From Firmicutes bacterium UBA5500 (GTDB taxonomy: Bacteria > Bacillota > UBA994 > UBA5500): DNA of 6,327 nucleotides. Of this stretch, positions 1 through 6,327 are shown piece after piece; position 1 is the first letter of the stretch, and each line of letters begins with the position of its first letter. The notes beneath the pieces were generated by a model that saw only the letters and a program-made list of their open reading frames with translations, had not been told where the DNA came from and made no database searches. The position numbers were made by a program, and so were the translations under genes. The stretch lies in assembly GCA_002427055.1 (NCBI GenBank), contig DIPA01000056.1, positions 20,073-26,399 on the forward strand, read 5' to 3'.

Positions 1-509
1 TAGGCTTTGACGAGCGACAAAGCGAGCTTGCGGCAATAGCTGGTTATTTACATGACATCGGCAACGTTATCAGCCGCCAGCAACACGGACAAACAGGCGC
101 TATGATTGCGATGCACATGCTAGAGACAATGAGTATGCCATATGAAGAAGTCGCAGTCATCTGTGCTGCGATCGGCAATCATGAAGAGGAATATGGTGAG
201 CCGGTAAACCAGGTAGCAGCTGCCCTCATCTTGGCCGATAAATCTGATGTGCATCGCTCACGAGTGCGCAACCACGATATAGCTACCTTTGATATTCACG
301 ACCGAGTCAATTATGCCGCCACGCATTCCTTCTTGCGGGTTGATGAAACAACGCGCCTCCTGACTTTGGAATTGACTATTGACTCGCAAGTAAGCTCGAT
401 AATGGATTACTTCGAGATTTTTCTAACCCGTATGGTAATGTGCCGTAGAGCTGCTAGTGTGCTAGATGCAACTTTTTCTATCGTTATCAACAACTCTAGG
501 ATACTTTAG
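1..509 (+). CDS. HD-domain metal-dependent phosphohydrolase, 3' part (5' end outside window)
   Basis: The reading frame is open from base 3 to the TAG at 507-509, giving 168 visible residues; the first ATG inside the window (102) is internal, because the HD motif lies before it. Visible metal-site pattern: His-Asp in YLHDIGN (visible residues 17-18), a His at 28 (QQHGQ), a His at 60 (IGNHEE) and an Asp at 79 (LILADKSD). This is the H/HD/H/H/D spacing of HD-superfamily phosphohydrolases, which bind one or two divalent metals and cleave phosphate esters of nucleotides or signalling molecules; the substrate here is unknown. After about residue 100 there is a C-terminal part with alternating hydrophobic residues and no motif I can name. 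No signal peptide or membrane segment is visible, so it is probably cytoplasmic. Similar HD proteins are found next to secDF in Firmicutes (from memory), which fits the location, but here a terminator separates it from secD. Family call is firm; specific function is not. Confidence 0.87.
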   Translation, partial: GFDERQSELAAIAGYLHDIGNVISRQQHGQTGAMIAMHMLETMSMPYEEVAVICAAIGNHEEEYGEPVNQVAAALILADKSDVHRSRVRNHDIATFDIHDRVNYAATHSFLRVDETTRLLTLELTIDSQVSSIMDYFEIFLTRMVMCRRAASVLDATFSIVINNSRIL

Positions 510-534
510 GCGAAAACAAACAAAAGAAGCAGTT

Positions 535-570
535 AAGAAAAGGCCTTCGCGCTGGCGAAGGCCTTTTCTT
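535..570. terminator. Bidirectional rho-independent terminator between the HD gene and the minus-strand small gene
   Basis: A perfect 16-bp inverted repeat with a 4-nt loop: left arm AAGAAAAGGCCTTCGC (535-550), loop GCTG, right arm at 555-570. The GC-rich core is flanked by A-runs on one side and T-runs (TTTTCTT) on the other, so a transcript from either strand ends in a hairpin followed by a U-rich tract. It lies 25 bp after the HD-gene stop and 10 bp beyond the stop of the convergent small gene, and probably serves both. Confidence 0.93.
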
Positions 571-580
571 ATCTGCTTAT

Positions 581-673
581 CTATTTTTGAGCATTGCGGT
601 CGAAAAGTCGGCCACTTTCGGTGAACAGGAATAACGGAAGACCGAATCCTAGAAGAGCAATTAGAAGCTTCAT
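581..673 (-). CDS. Small single-pass membrane peptide, 30 aa, unknown function
   Basis: Reading the minus strand, ATG at 673-671 opens a 30-codon frame ending in TAG at 583-581. The peptide begins MK, has a hydrophobic core at residues 3-17 (LLIALLGFGLPLFLF, with a Pro at 13), then a polar tail with E19, R22, D25, R26 and K30. This fits one short membrane helix with a charged C-terminal tail; it could also be read as a signal-like N-terminus, but no mature domain follows. Support for a real gene is unusually good for this size: a GAGGTGA Shine-Dalgarno 8 nt upstream, a sigma-A promoter (TTGACT-17-TATAAT), a leader of about 28 nt, and a strong terminator 10 bp after the stop. I do not recognise the family. 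Possibilities are a small membrane regulator of a larger complex, a stress-induced peptide or a type I toxin-like peptide; no antisense antitoxin promoter was identified. Function is open. Confidence 0.72.
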   Translation of the reverse strand: MKLLIALLGFGLPLFLFTESGRLFDRNAQK

Positions 674-681
674 TTAATGGC

Positions 682-688
682 TCACCTC
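682..688 (-). promoter_or_regulatory. Ribosome binding site of the 30-aa peptide gene
   Basis: The minus strand reads GAGGTGA, seven consecutive bases complementary to the 3' end of 16S rRNA, 8 nt before the ATG. It fixes the start codon and is the main argument that this short frame is translated. Confidence 0.8.
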
Positions 689-707
689 TCTGTGCTTTGA
701 TACTTCG

Positions 708-736
708 ATTATAGGATAGTTATTCCTATCAGTCAA
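708..736 (-). promoter_or_regulatory. Sigma-A type promoter of the 30-aa peptide gene
   Basis: On the minus strand the -35 box is TTGACT (736-731, five of six consensus bases), the spacer is exactly 17 bp (730-714), and the -10 box is TATAAT (713-708, perfect). Transcription is expected to begin near 701, giving a leader of roughly 28 nt. This is the best match to a vegetative promoter in the window. A strong core overlapped by palindromes suggests a promoter held off by a repressor rather than a weak constitutive one; the regulation is inference. Confidence 0.82.
711..729. repeat. Inverted repeat ATAGGA-N7-TCCTAT inside the small-gene promoter
   Basis: Two 6-bp arms (711-716 and 724-729) separated by 7 bp. 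The repeat covers most of the spacer and half of the -10 box of the minus-strand promoter. The 13-bp centre-to-centre spacing of the arms and the position suit a dimeric repressor that would block RNA polymerase. Arms this short could arise by chance. Confidence 0.45.
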
Positions 737-737
737 C

Positions 738-753
738 ATTTTGTATACAAAAT
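738..753. promoter_or_regulatory. Perfect 16-bp palindrome ATTTTGTATACAAAAT, possible GntR-type operator
   Basis: ATTTTGTATACAAAAT is its own reverse complement. The core TTGTATACAA resembles operators of GntR-family regulators of the FadR/FCD type, typically TTGTxxxACAA or ATTGTATACAAT (family knowledge). It lies one base upstream of the -35 box of the minus-strand promoter, where a bound protein could either activate or, together with the repeat in the promoter, repress. No GntR gene is in the window, so the regulator is not identified. Confidence 0.6.
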
Positions 754-754
754 A

Positions 755-1094
755 CAATAAGTAAGATAGCTCAAGCAAGAAACAATCATGTCAATTAACT
801 CAATAATCAATCCCAAAAAGTTACAAATCAGTAACTCTTTCATGCTAAATTAGCACTAGGGCGATAAAAAATCAGGCAAACAAGCTTGTCTATCAGCCCA
901 AAATGGTTATTACTAGTTTATTTTACAATCCATAGACCAAAATGCAGGCCATAGTTATCTGTATAGTGAGAATTTCTTGTTATTCCGAGCTGCTTATTGC
1001 GGGTTATGACGAATATTAAGGATTTGTTTCCTTGCTAATATCCACTAAAATCTCTTGCAGATTTCCTAAAATACGTTAATCTAGTTTACTAAGA
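755..1094. other. AT-rich intergenic stretch with no supported gene
   Basis: About 340 bp clearly richer in A/T than the flanking genes. All short frames I checked on both strands lack a Shine-Dalgarno site. No tRNA, riboswitch or T-box signature was recognised. It holds several small palindromes: GTTAC-N6-GTAAC (820-835), TGCTAAATTAGCA (843-855), ACAAGCTTGT (880-889), AAATCT-N5-AGATTT (1048-1064), and a longer imperfect hairpin at 1013-1041. TCAAT occurs three times at 791-811. No terminator-like run of T follows any of these hairpins, so an independent small RNA is not well supported. Confidence 0.6.
1013..1041. repeat. Imperfect hairpin upstream of secD
   Basis: The arms ATATTA (1013-1018) and TAATAT (1036-1041) pair, continuing inward as AGGA (1019-1022) with TCCT (1029-1032), around a 6-nt loop and a 3-nt bulge (1033-1035). 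It lies about 55 bp before the secD -35 box, so it is outside the predicted secD transcript. It could be a protein-binding site or part of a longer leader if an upstream promoter exists. Confidence 0.4.
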
Positions 1095-1124
1095 TTGACA
1101 GGCTCGAGAAACTGCAATTATACT
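1095..1124 (+). promoter_or_regulatory. Sigma-A type promoter of the secDF operon
   Basis: A perfect -35 box TTGACA (1095-1100), an 18-bp spacer, and a -10 box TATACT (1119-1124, five of six). A start near 1131 gives a leader of about 36 nt carrying the ribosome binding site AGGGAGG (1148-1154). It is the first convincing plus-strand promoter after the terminator at 535-570, so secDF appears to be transcribed independently of the HD gene. Confidence 0.75.
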
Positions 1125-1166
1125 AGATGTTAGGCCAATTAGGGGAAAGGGAGGATGTGACGCGGG

Positions 1167-2411
1167 ATGGAAAAGAGATATAGTTGTCTAATCGGACTAC
1201 TAGCTATCATAGCAGTCCTAGGAGGGGTTATCTACTTTACGTACAAGCCTCTGACTGACAGCATTGTGCTAGGTCTAGACATCAAAGGCGGAGTTTCTGT
1301 GCTGCTGGAAGCAGTAGCATCAGAAGGCTCGCCCAAAATCGATGATGATGCTATGAACCGAGCAGTTGCTATTATCAGCAACCGCGTAAATAGTTTGGGA
1401 GTATCTGAACCGCAGATTTATCGTGAAGGAGGTAACCGCATTCGCGTTGCCTTGCCTGAGTATGGTGAAAAAGAGGGTGATGACCAAGAAAAAGTGTTGG
1501 AGATCTTGGGGCAGACCGCCTTGCTAGAGTTCCGCGATATGGAAGGCAATGTGTTTTTATCGGGCAAGAACTTACGTGATGCACGCGAGCAGATTGACCA
1601 ACAAGGTGGTGGTGCCTACGTTGAGCTAAAGCTCGATGAAGAGGGCGGCGACAAGATGTACGAGTATACATCGGCCAACGTTGGCGGTTTCCTCTACATC
1701 ACGCTCGATGGTGCGCCCATTTCTAGACCAGGTATTCGGGAGGCCATCGGTGCCCAAGGTGTTATTACCGGTATACCGACTTTAGAGGAAGCACGTAATC
1801 TGGCTATTATGCTACGCTCCGGTGCTCTGCCCGTAGCGTTAGAGATACGAGACTTCAGGGCCGTCGGGCCTACTCTGGGAGCAGTATCGCTGGAGAAGAG
1901 TGTCTATGCCGGCATAATTGGCGTCGGTTTGGTCTTATTATATATGCTGTTTGCTTATCGCTTGTTTGGCCTCTTGGCCGACTTCGCACTTGTGCTCTAT
2001 ACGTTCTTGACCCTGTGGCTGCTGAATATTATCGGTGCCTCGCTCACTCTACCGGGCATCGCCGGCTTAATTCTGGGCATTGGTATGGCGGTTGACGCCA
2101 ACGTTATTATCTTTGAGCGTATTAAAGATGAATTACGGCAGGGACGCAGTTTGAGAGCGGCAGTACAGGCCGGATTCCGGCGCGCTATGCTTACTGTTTT
2201 AGACTCAAACGTAACAACCCTGATCGCCGGTGGTGTACTCTATTATTTCGGTACAGGCCCCATCCGTGGATTTGCCGTGACTTTATCTCTCGGTATCGTA
2301 GTCAGCATGTTCACAGCAGTCGTATTCACTCGCTGGTTGATCAATCTGCTGGTTGGCGCTAATCTAACCAAATCGAAGCTTCTACTAGGTGTAGGGGAGG
2401 TGGCAAAATGA
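1167..2411 (+). CDS. secD: Protein translocase subunit SecD
   Basis: SecD pairs with SecF in the cytoplasmic membrane and uses the proton gradient to help draw exported proteins off SecYEG on the outer side. The 414 residues show the six-helix SecD plan: helix 1 at about 7-26, the signature GLDIKGG at 36-42, a large outside P1 region to about 235, then five helices between about 246 and 395. The motif GMAVDANVIIFERIKDE (306-322) carries D310, which by motif matches the aspartate shown in other SecD proteins to take part in proton transport. Length is shorter than the E. coli protein (615) and usual for Firmicutes. The ATG at 1167 is chosen because an in-frame stop (1158-1160) lies just upstream; AGGGAGG sits 12 nt before it, slightly farther than ideal. 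The stop overlaps the secF start (ATGA), suggesting coupled translation. Confidence 0.97.
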   Translation: MEKRYSCLIGLLAIIAVLGGVIYFTYKPLTDSIVLGLDIKGGVSVLLEAVASEGSPKIDDDAMNRAVAIISNRVNSLGVSEPQIYREGGNRIRVALPEYGEKEGDDQEKVLEILGQTALLEFRDMEGNVFLSGKNLRDAREQIDQQGGGAYVELKLDEEGGDKMYEYTSANVGGFLYITLDGAPISRPGIREAIGAQGVITGIPTLEEARNLAIMLRSGALPVALEIRDFRAVGPTLGAVSLEKSVYAGIIGVGLVLLYMLFAYRLFGLLADFALVLYTFLTLWLLNIIGASLTLPGIAGLILGIGMAVDANVIIFERIKDELRQGRSLRAAVQAGFRRAMLTVLDSNVTTLIAGGVLYYFGTGPIRGFAVTLSLGIVVSMFTAVVFTRWLINLLVGANLTKSKLLLGVGEVAK

Positions 2412-3274
2412 ACATTATTGCATTGCGAAAACGCTTCTATGGACTTTCGCTATTACTAATCGCCATCGGCTTAGTAACATTACTCCTGCGCGGCTTCAAC
2501 TTAGGCATCGATTTTAAGAGTGGTACGATCATTGAGCTAGACTTGAAAGAAAGCTTCACTACGGGTGAAGTGCGCGAGGTTTTGAAACCCCTTGGCCTAG
2601 AAAGCTCTAGTATCCGCTCTTTCGGGACATCCGGTACAGAGGTCGAGGTGCGAACTGAGATCTTGGATGAAGCAAAACTGGGTGAAGTCCTCGACGCTTT
2701 CCGCGCCAAGTGGCCTAACCTGACCTCACAAATTCCAGCGCAAGTTGACCCAGTTTTCAGCGTCGAATTGGTGAAGCAGGCCTTAATGGCACTTGCCCTG
2801 GCCGCCGTAGGTATGGTCATCTATATTAGCTGGCGCTTCGAATTCAAGTTTGCCATTTCGGCTATCGTGGCTCTCTTGCACGACGTGCTATTAGTCGTTG
2901 GCGTTTTTGCTGTTTTCCAAATCGAAGTCAACAGTGAGTTCATTGCTGCTATCTTGACTATCGTTGGCTATTCGATCAACGACACCATCGTCATCTTCGA
3001 CCGTATTCGTGAAAACCTGCAACAGTCTAAGCGCCGCAGCGACCTTGGAGAACTGGTCAATCGTAGCGTACAACAAAGCATTTCTCGTACCATTAGTACC
3101 TCAATCACGACTCTCCTGGCCATTGGTTCTATCTTGTTACTAGGAGGCGTTACGCTGAGGCCTCTAGCCACAGCAATGGTAGTGGGAATTGTGGTTGGCA
3201 CCTATTCATCTATTTTCATCGCCAGCCCAATCTGGTACGACTGGAAACTACGCGAGCAAACACAACGTTCTTAA
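2408..3274 (+). CDS. secF: Protein translocase subunit SecF
   Basis: SecF is the partner of SecD in the membrane complex that assists late steps of Sec export. The 288 residues give the expected plan: helix 1 at about 11-29, signature GIDFKSGT at 33-40, an outside P4 region to about 120, then five helices between about 125 and 273. VALLHDV (154-160) and GYSINDTIVIFDRIRE (187-202) are SecF hallmarks; D192 and R227 (SRTISTS) match by motif the charged pair linked to proton movement in studied SecDF proteins. The ATG overlaps the secD stop by four bases, and GGGGAGGTGG just ahead (inside secD) is a strong ribosome binding site. Separate secD and secF genes are usual for clostridia, unlike the fused SecDF of Bacillus. 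A hairpin terminator follows 18 bp after the stop. Confidence 0.97.
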   Translation: MNIIALRKRFYGLSLLLIAIGLVTLLLRGFNLGIDFKSGTIIELDLKESFTTGEVREVLKPLGLESSSIRSFGTSGTEVEVRTEILDEAKLGEVLDAFRAKWPNLTSQIPAQVDPVFSVELVKQALMALALAAVGMVIYISWRFEFKFAISAIVALLHDVLLVVGVFAVFQIEVNSEFIAAILTIVGYSINDTIVIFDRIRENLQQSKRRSDLGELVNRSVQQSISRTISTSITTLLAIGSILLLGGVTLRPLATAMVVGIVVGTYSSIFIASPIWYDWKLREQTQRS

Positions 3275-3292
3275 CCTAGGCAAACGCATCGC

Positions 3293-3321
3293 AGCCCCAC
3301 GGCATGGCCGTGGGGCTTTTT
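3293..3321 (+). terminator. Rho-independent terminator of the secDF operon
   Basis: An 11-bp perfect stem, AGCCCCACGGC (3293-3303) with its complement at 3307-3317, around a 3-nt loop ATG, followed by TTTTT (3317-3321). On the opposite strand no T-run follows, so it acts in the plus direction only. Confidence 0.93.
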
Positions 3322-3333
3322 GATACGCAAGTT

Positions 3334-3362
3334 TTGTCAACTAGTAAATGTTATACTATAAA
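3334..3362 (+). promoter_or_regulatory. Promoter region of mutSL
   Basis: Two overlapping readings are possible. One is TTGTCA (3334-3339), a 17-bp spacer and TATAAA (3357-3362). The other is an extended -10, TGTTATACT (3349-3357), with no clear -35 box. Either would start transcription at about 3364-3369, just before the mutS ribosome binding site, leaving a leader of about 20 nt. The position right after a terminator makes a fresh promoter necessary here. Confidence 0.6.
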
Positions 3363-3370
3363 GAAAGGGT

Positions 3371-3378
3371 AAGGGGAG
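3371..3378 (+). promoter_or_regulatory. Ribosome binding site that sets the mutS start
   Basis: AAGGGGAG lies 8 nt before the ATG at 3387. The earlier in-frame ATG at 3348 has no such site and falls within the predicted promoter, so 3387 is the better start. Confidence 0.75.
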
Positions 3379-3386
3379 AGAAGACT

Positions 3387-6008
3387 ATGGCGGAATACTC
3401 GCCCATGATGCAACAATATCTCGATATAAAAGCTCTGCACCAAGACTGTATCCTCTTTTTTCGCCTAGGCGATTTCTATGAAATGTTCATGGACGATGCA
3501 GAAGAGGCTTCCCGCCTGCTGGGGATTGCGTTAACTGGACGCGATGCCGGACCAGCTGGGCGCGTACCCATGTGCGGAGTTCCTTATCATGCCGCCGACA
3601 CATATATTGCCAAACTAATCGTGCAAGGCAAGAAAGTAGCTATTTGCGAACAAGTGGAAGACCCCAGCCAAGCCAAGGGCCTGGTAGAGCGCCGGGTGGT
3701 ACGTATCGTTACACCGGGTAGCCTGCTCGACGCCTCTATGCTAGAAGGTGATCGACCTAACTACTTAGCAACGTTGTGCCGTGTCTCTGGTAGCTATGGC
3801 CTGGCTTTAATAGAGCTTTCCACGGGGGAGGTATTGGCGGACGCATACTCGGGCAGCAGTCTGCCGAACCAGCTAATTGACGATTTCCTGCGGCTCGCTC
3901 CGGCTGAATTAGTGCTGGCCGACAACTTGGCAGAAGATGAGCCCATCTCGCGTTTGGCGCAATTAGCAGGGGTTACGGCCTGCACACCCTGGGCGGCAGA
4001 TAACTTCTCACTGGCCAAAGCACAGCAGCTCTATTTAACTCAGTATGGGGTTACCCCGGCGGAAGACTTGCCAACGGCGGCTCTGCAAGCCCTAGGTGCT
4101 GCCCTATATTACTTGCAGCAAATGCAGCAACATAACTTGCCCCATTTACGTCTACCTCAAAAGCTCGCAGTGGCTAATATCATGCACCTGGATGCCGCAA
4201 CCTGCCGCAACCTTGAATTGCTCAAGGGGGCACGTAGCGAAGGTAGTGCTGGGTCGCTGTTATCAGTGTTAGACTATACGACAACGGCTCTGGGAGCACG
4301 CGAGCTGAAGCAATGGATTACTCGTCCTCTATATGAAGTTCATGCTATTAATAGCCGCTTGGAAGCGGTGGATGAACTTAGCCAAGATAACCTGCGACGC
4401 GCTAGCTTGCGCGACTATCTCAAAGATTGCTATGACCTAGAGCGCTTGGCTAGCCGGGTAGCCACTGGCATTGCCAACGCACGGGACTTGCAGGCGCTGG
4501 GCTCTACCTTGTGCCTCTTGCCCAAGCTGCTGGCCTTACTTGAGCAACTGCAAGCTCCGCAGTTACGAGCAATAGCAAGTGAGTTACTGCTGTTGCCAGA
4601 CTTAGCCGGTGAGCTGAGGCGAGCTCTGCGAGATGATCTACCGCTCAGTTTACGAGAGGGTGGTATCTTCGCACCCGGCTATAATGAGCAGCTAGATCTA
4701 CTGCGTCATGCCGCCCAGGGTGGCAAACAGTGGTTGGCCGAGCTTGAAGCACGCGAACGAGAACAAACCGGTATTAAGTCGCTTAAGGTTGGCTTTAATA
4801 AAGTCTTTGGTTACTATCTGGAAGTTACCAAAGCCAATGTTGCTCAAGTACCGCCACACTACGTACGCAAGCAGACCTTAGTCAACGCTGAAAGGTATAT
4901 CACCGATGAGCTGAAATCGCAGGAGGATGCGATTCTAGGCGGCGAAGAGAAACAGCGCTTGCTCGAGTATGAGCTTTTTGTTGAACTGCGCGAACGGGTG
5001 GCCACTTTTGTGCCTGCAATTCAGCAAAACGCCGTTCTGATCGCTGCGCTTGATTGCCTACAATCATTGGCGGAAGCGGCTATACGCAACCGTTACGTAC
5101 GTCCACAGGTAACTAATGACGGGAAGATGTACATTGTTGGGGGTCGCCATCCGGTTGTGGAGCAGGTAGTAGGACGTAATAAATTCGTACCTAATGATCT
5201 TGATCTGGATGACAAAGAAGTGCTGATCATCACCGGGCCCAATATGGGCGGGAAGTCGACCTATATGCGCCAAGTGGCTTTGACCGTGCTAATGGCTCAA
5301 ATGGGCAGTTTTGTGCCGGCCGAATCGGCCCGGATCAGTTTGGTCGATCGCATTTTTACACGTGTTGGAGCTGCTGATGATCTTTTCTCGGGCCAAAGCA
5401 CTTTCATGGTGGAGATGCTGGAAAGCAAGGTCGCTCTCACCGAAGCGACTCAAAATAGTTTAATTCTGTTTGATGAGCTGGGGAGAGGCACAAGTACTTT
5501 TGACGGGATGGCTCTGGCTTGGGCCATTATTGAATATGCCCATCACCAATTAGGGGTCAAAACGCTATTCTCAACTCACTATCACGAGTTGACTGGGTTG
5601 GCTGAGCGCTTGCCACGAGTACGTAATGTTTGCTGTCAGGTTGTTGAAGAGAGGGGAGAGCTGGTCTTCTTACGCCGCGTGATTCCTGGTAGAGCTGACC
5701 GCAGCTATGGCCTGAATGTGGCAAAGATGGCCGGATTACCGCAGACGGTTGTGCAGCGAGCCAGGCAAATCTTGCAGCGCATTGAACAACGTTCTCCTGC
5801 AGAAGTAGGCGCATTACAGCTCACTTTTGGAGATTTCATGCTTGATGAAACTGCAACGCAAGCAGCAGCAACGACTGAGCAAGTACCGGCAAGTCATCAG
5901 CAAATCATTGAGCAGCTGGCAGAGCTTGACCCAAACCAACTTACGCCACTGGCGGCTCTTAACCTAATAGCTGAATGGCACCGTCTGTATAAAGAGGAAG
6001 GGGAGTAG
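3387..6008 (+). CDS. mutS: DNA mismatch repair protein MutS
   Basis: MutS finds base mismatches and small loops in new DNA and, on binding ATP, recruits MutL. From the ATG at 3387 the protein has 873 residues, close to E. coli (853) and B. subtilis (858). Domain order is complete. The mismatch-reading domain carries [10 protein letters not shown], with the wedge Phe at 30 and the partner Glu at 32. A connector follows to about 250, then the lever/clamp region (about 270-570) and the ATPase. Walker A is GPNMGGKS (617-624), Walker B ends in DE at 696-697 ([14 protein letters not shown]), and STHYHEL (729-735) holds the switch histidine. [12 protein letters not shown] is the usual dimer/ATPase tail motif. 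QLTF at 811-814 resembles a beta-clamp binding motif (inference), and the end has the common [13 protein letters not shown] tail. A 13-residue longer form from 3348 is possible but less likely. One base separates its stop from mutL. Confidence 0.98.
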   Translation: MAEYSPMMQQYLDIKALHQDCILFFRLGDFYEMFMDDAEEASRLLGIALTGRDAGPAGRVPMCGVPYHAADTYIAKLIVQGKKVAICEQVEDPSQAKGLVERRVVRIVTPGSLLDASMLEGDRPNYLATLCRVSGSYGLALIELSTGEVLADAYSGSSLPNQLIDDFLRLAPAELVLADNLAEDEPISRLAQLAGVTACTPWAADNFSLAKAQQLYLTQYGVTPAEDLPTAALQALGAALYYLQQMQQHNLPHLRLPQKLAVANIMHLDAATCRNLELLKGARSEGSAGSLLSVLDYTTTALGARELKQWITRPLYEVHAINSRLEAVDELSQDNLRRASLRDYLKDCYDLERLASRVATGIANARDLQALGSTLCLLPKLLALLEQLQAPQLRAIASELLLLPDLAGELRRALRDDLPLSLREGGIFAPGYNEQLDLLRHAAQGGKQWLAELEAREREQTGIKSLKVGFNKVFGYYLEVTKANVAQVPPHYVRKQTLVNAERYITDELKSQEDAILGGEEKQRLLEYELFVELRERVATFVPAIQQNAVLIAALDCLQSLAEAAIRNRYVRPQVTNDGKMYIVGGRHPVVEQVVGRNKFVPNDLDLDDKEVLIITGPNMGGKSTYMRQVALTVLMAQMGSFVPAESARISLVDRIFTRVGAADDLFSGQSTFMVEMLESKVALTEATQNSLILFDELGRGTSTFDGMALAWAIIEYAHHQLGVKTLFSTHYHELTGLAERLPRVRNVCCQVVEERGELVFLRRVIPGRADRSYGLNVAKMAGLPQTVVQRARQILQRIEQRSPAEVGALQLTFGDFMLDETATQAAATTEQVPASHQQIIEQLAELDPNQLTPLAALNLIAEWHRLYKEEGE

Positions 6009-6009
6009 C

Positions 6010-6327
6010 ATGGCCCAAGTTCAGGTGTTACCGGAGGCAATTGCTAACCAAATTGCCGCAGGCGAAGTAGTAGAACGGCCGGCATCCATCGTCAAAGAAC
6101 TGGCGGAAAACGCCCTTGATGCCGACGCTACAGGCATCGATATTGAGATAGAGAACGGTGGTTTGGACAAAGTCGTTATTAGTGATGATGGTAGCGGCAT
6201 GAGCAAGGAAGATGCCGAGCTGGCCTTTCTCAGACATGCAACCAGCAAACTAAAAACGGCCAGTGACCTCTTCTGCATAGAGTCTTTGGGTTTTCGTGGT
6301 GAAGCGATTCCCAGCATTGCTGCCGTG
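6010..6327 (+). CDS. mutL: DNA mismatch repair protein MutL, N-terminal part (3' end outside window)
   Basis: The ATG at 6010 opens a frame that runs to the window edge (106 codons, no stop). MutL is the GHKL-family ATPase that links mismatch-bound MutS to strand removal. The visible part is the N-terminal ATPase: [20 protein letters not shown] carries the catalytic Glu (30) and the metal-binding Asn (34); SDDGSGM (58-64) is the ATP-lid glycine motif with Asp 59; RHATSK (75-80) and GFRGEA (94-99) follow. Residue 100 is Ile where Leu is common (GFRGEAL), a mild change. The ribosome binding site GAGGAAGGGGAG lies within the last codons of mutS, and the one-base gap points to co-transcription and translational coupling. 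Whether it has the C-terminal endonuclease motif expected in Firmicutes cannot be seen here. Confidence 0.97.
   Translation, partial: MAQVQVLPEAIANQIAAGEVVERPASIVKELAENALDADATGIDIEIENGGLDKVVISDDGSGMSKEDAELAFLRHATSKLKTASDLFCIESLGFRGEAIPSIAAV

Noticed and set aside
102..509. HD protein as a complete 135-aa gene starting at 102
   Set aside because: The frame is open upstream to the window edge and the HD motif itself lies before 102, so this ATG is internal.
789..854. 21-codon plus-strand frame in the AT-rich gap
   Set aside because: No Shine-Dalgarno site; composition is that of AT-rich non-coding DNA.
865..890. c-di-GMP riboswitch-like GGCAAAC
   Set aside because: Only this short string matches; the following GNRA-type stem and the second conserved block are absent.
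942..1019. 25-codon plus-strand frame upstream of secD
   Set aside because: No Shine-Dalgarno site, no promoter close by and no recognisable protein character.
1375..3201. Minus-strand frames within secD and secF
   Set aside because: They are antisense to strongly conserved coding sequence, lack ribosome binding sites and show no protein family features.
3348..3386. Longer MutS start at the ATG at 3348
   Set aside because: It has no ribosome binding site and lies within the predicted promoter; the ATG at 3387 has AAGGGGAG at good spacing and begins the normal MutS N-terminus.
6021..6317. 98-codon minus-strand frame at the right edge
   Set aside because: It is antisense to the mutL ATPase domain, whose motifs are unmistakable in the plus-strand frame.

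Overview
The window looks like chromosomal DNA from a low-to-mid GC Gram-positive anaerobe of the Firmicutes, most likely a clostridial, peptococcal or Negativicutes-type lineage. The pointers are separate secD and secF genes (Bacillus has one fused secDF), strong AGGAGG-type ribosome binding sites, sigma-A style TTGACA/TATAAT promoters, and an HD-domain protein of a type I associate with the secDF neighbourhood of Firmicutes. No tRNA, rRNA, CRISPR array, transposase or phage gene is visible, and the species cannot be named from this sequence.

Layout. Positions 1-509 (+) hold the 3' part of an HD-domain metal-dependent phosphohydrolase. A perfect 16-bp hairpin at 535-570 ends it and is built to work in both directions. 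Facing it on the minus strand (581-673) is a 30-codon gene for a small one-pass membrane peptide. It has a near-consensus promoter (TTGACT-17-TATAAT), a strong Shine-Dalgarno site and two palindromes over and beside the promoter. About 340 bp of AT-rich, apparently non-coding DNA with several short palindromes follows (about 755-1094). A sigma-A promoter at 1095-1124 then drives secD (1167-2411) and secF (2408-3274), whose ends overlap as ATGA, and a hairpin terminator (3293-3321) closes the unit. A second promoter region (3334-3362) drives mutS (start best placed at 3387, end 6008). One base separates the mutS stop from the start of mutL (6010 to the window edge), so mutSL is an operon cut by the end of the window.

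Function. SecD and SecF form the proton-driven membrane complex that helps pull proteins out of the SecYEG channel. MutS and MutL are the mismatch recognition and matchmaker ATPases of DNA repair. The two operons look ordinary and intact, with all main motifs present. The unusual part is the region at 535-760, where a compact, well-signalled gene for an unrecognised micro-membrane-peptide sits under what looks like a regulated promoter.
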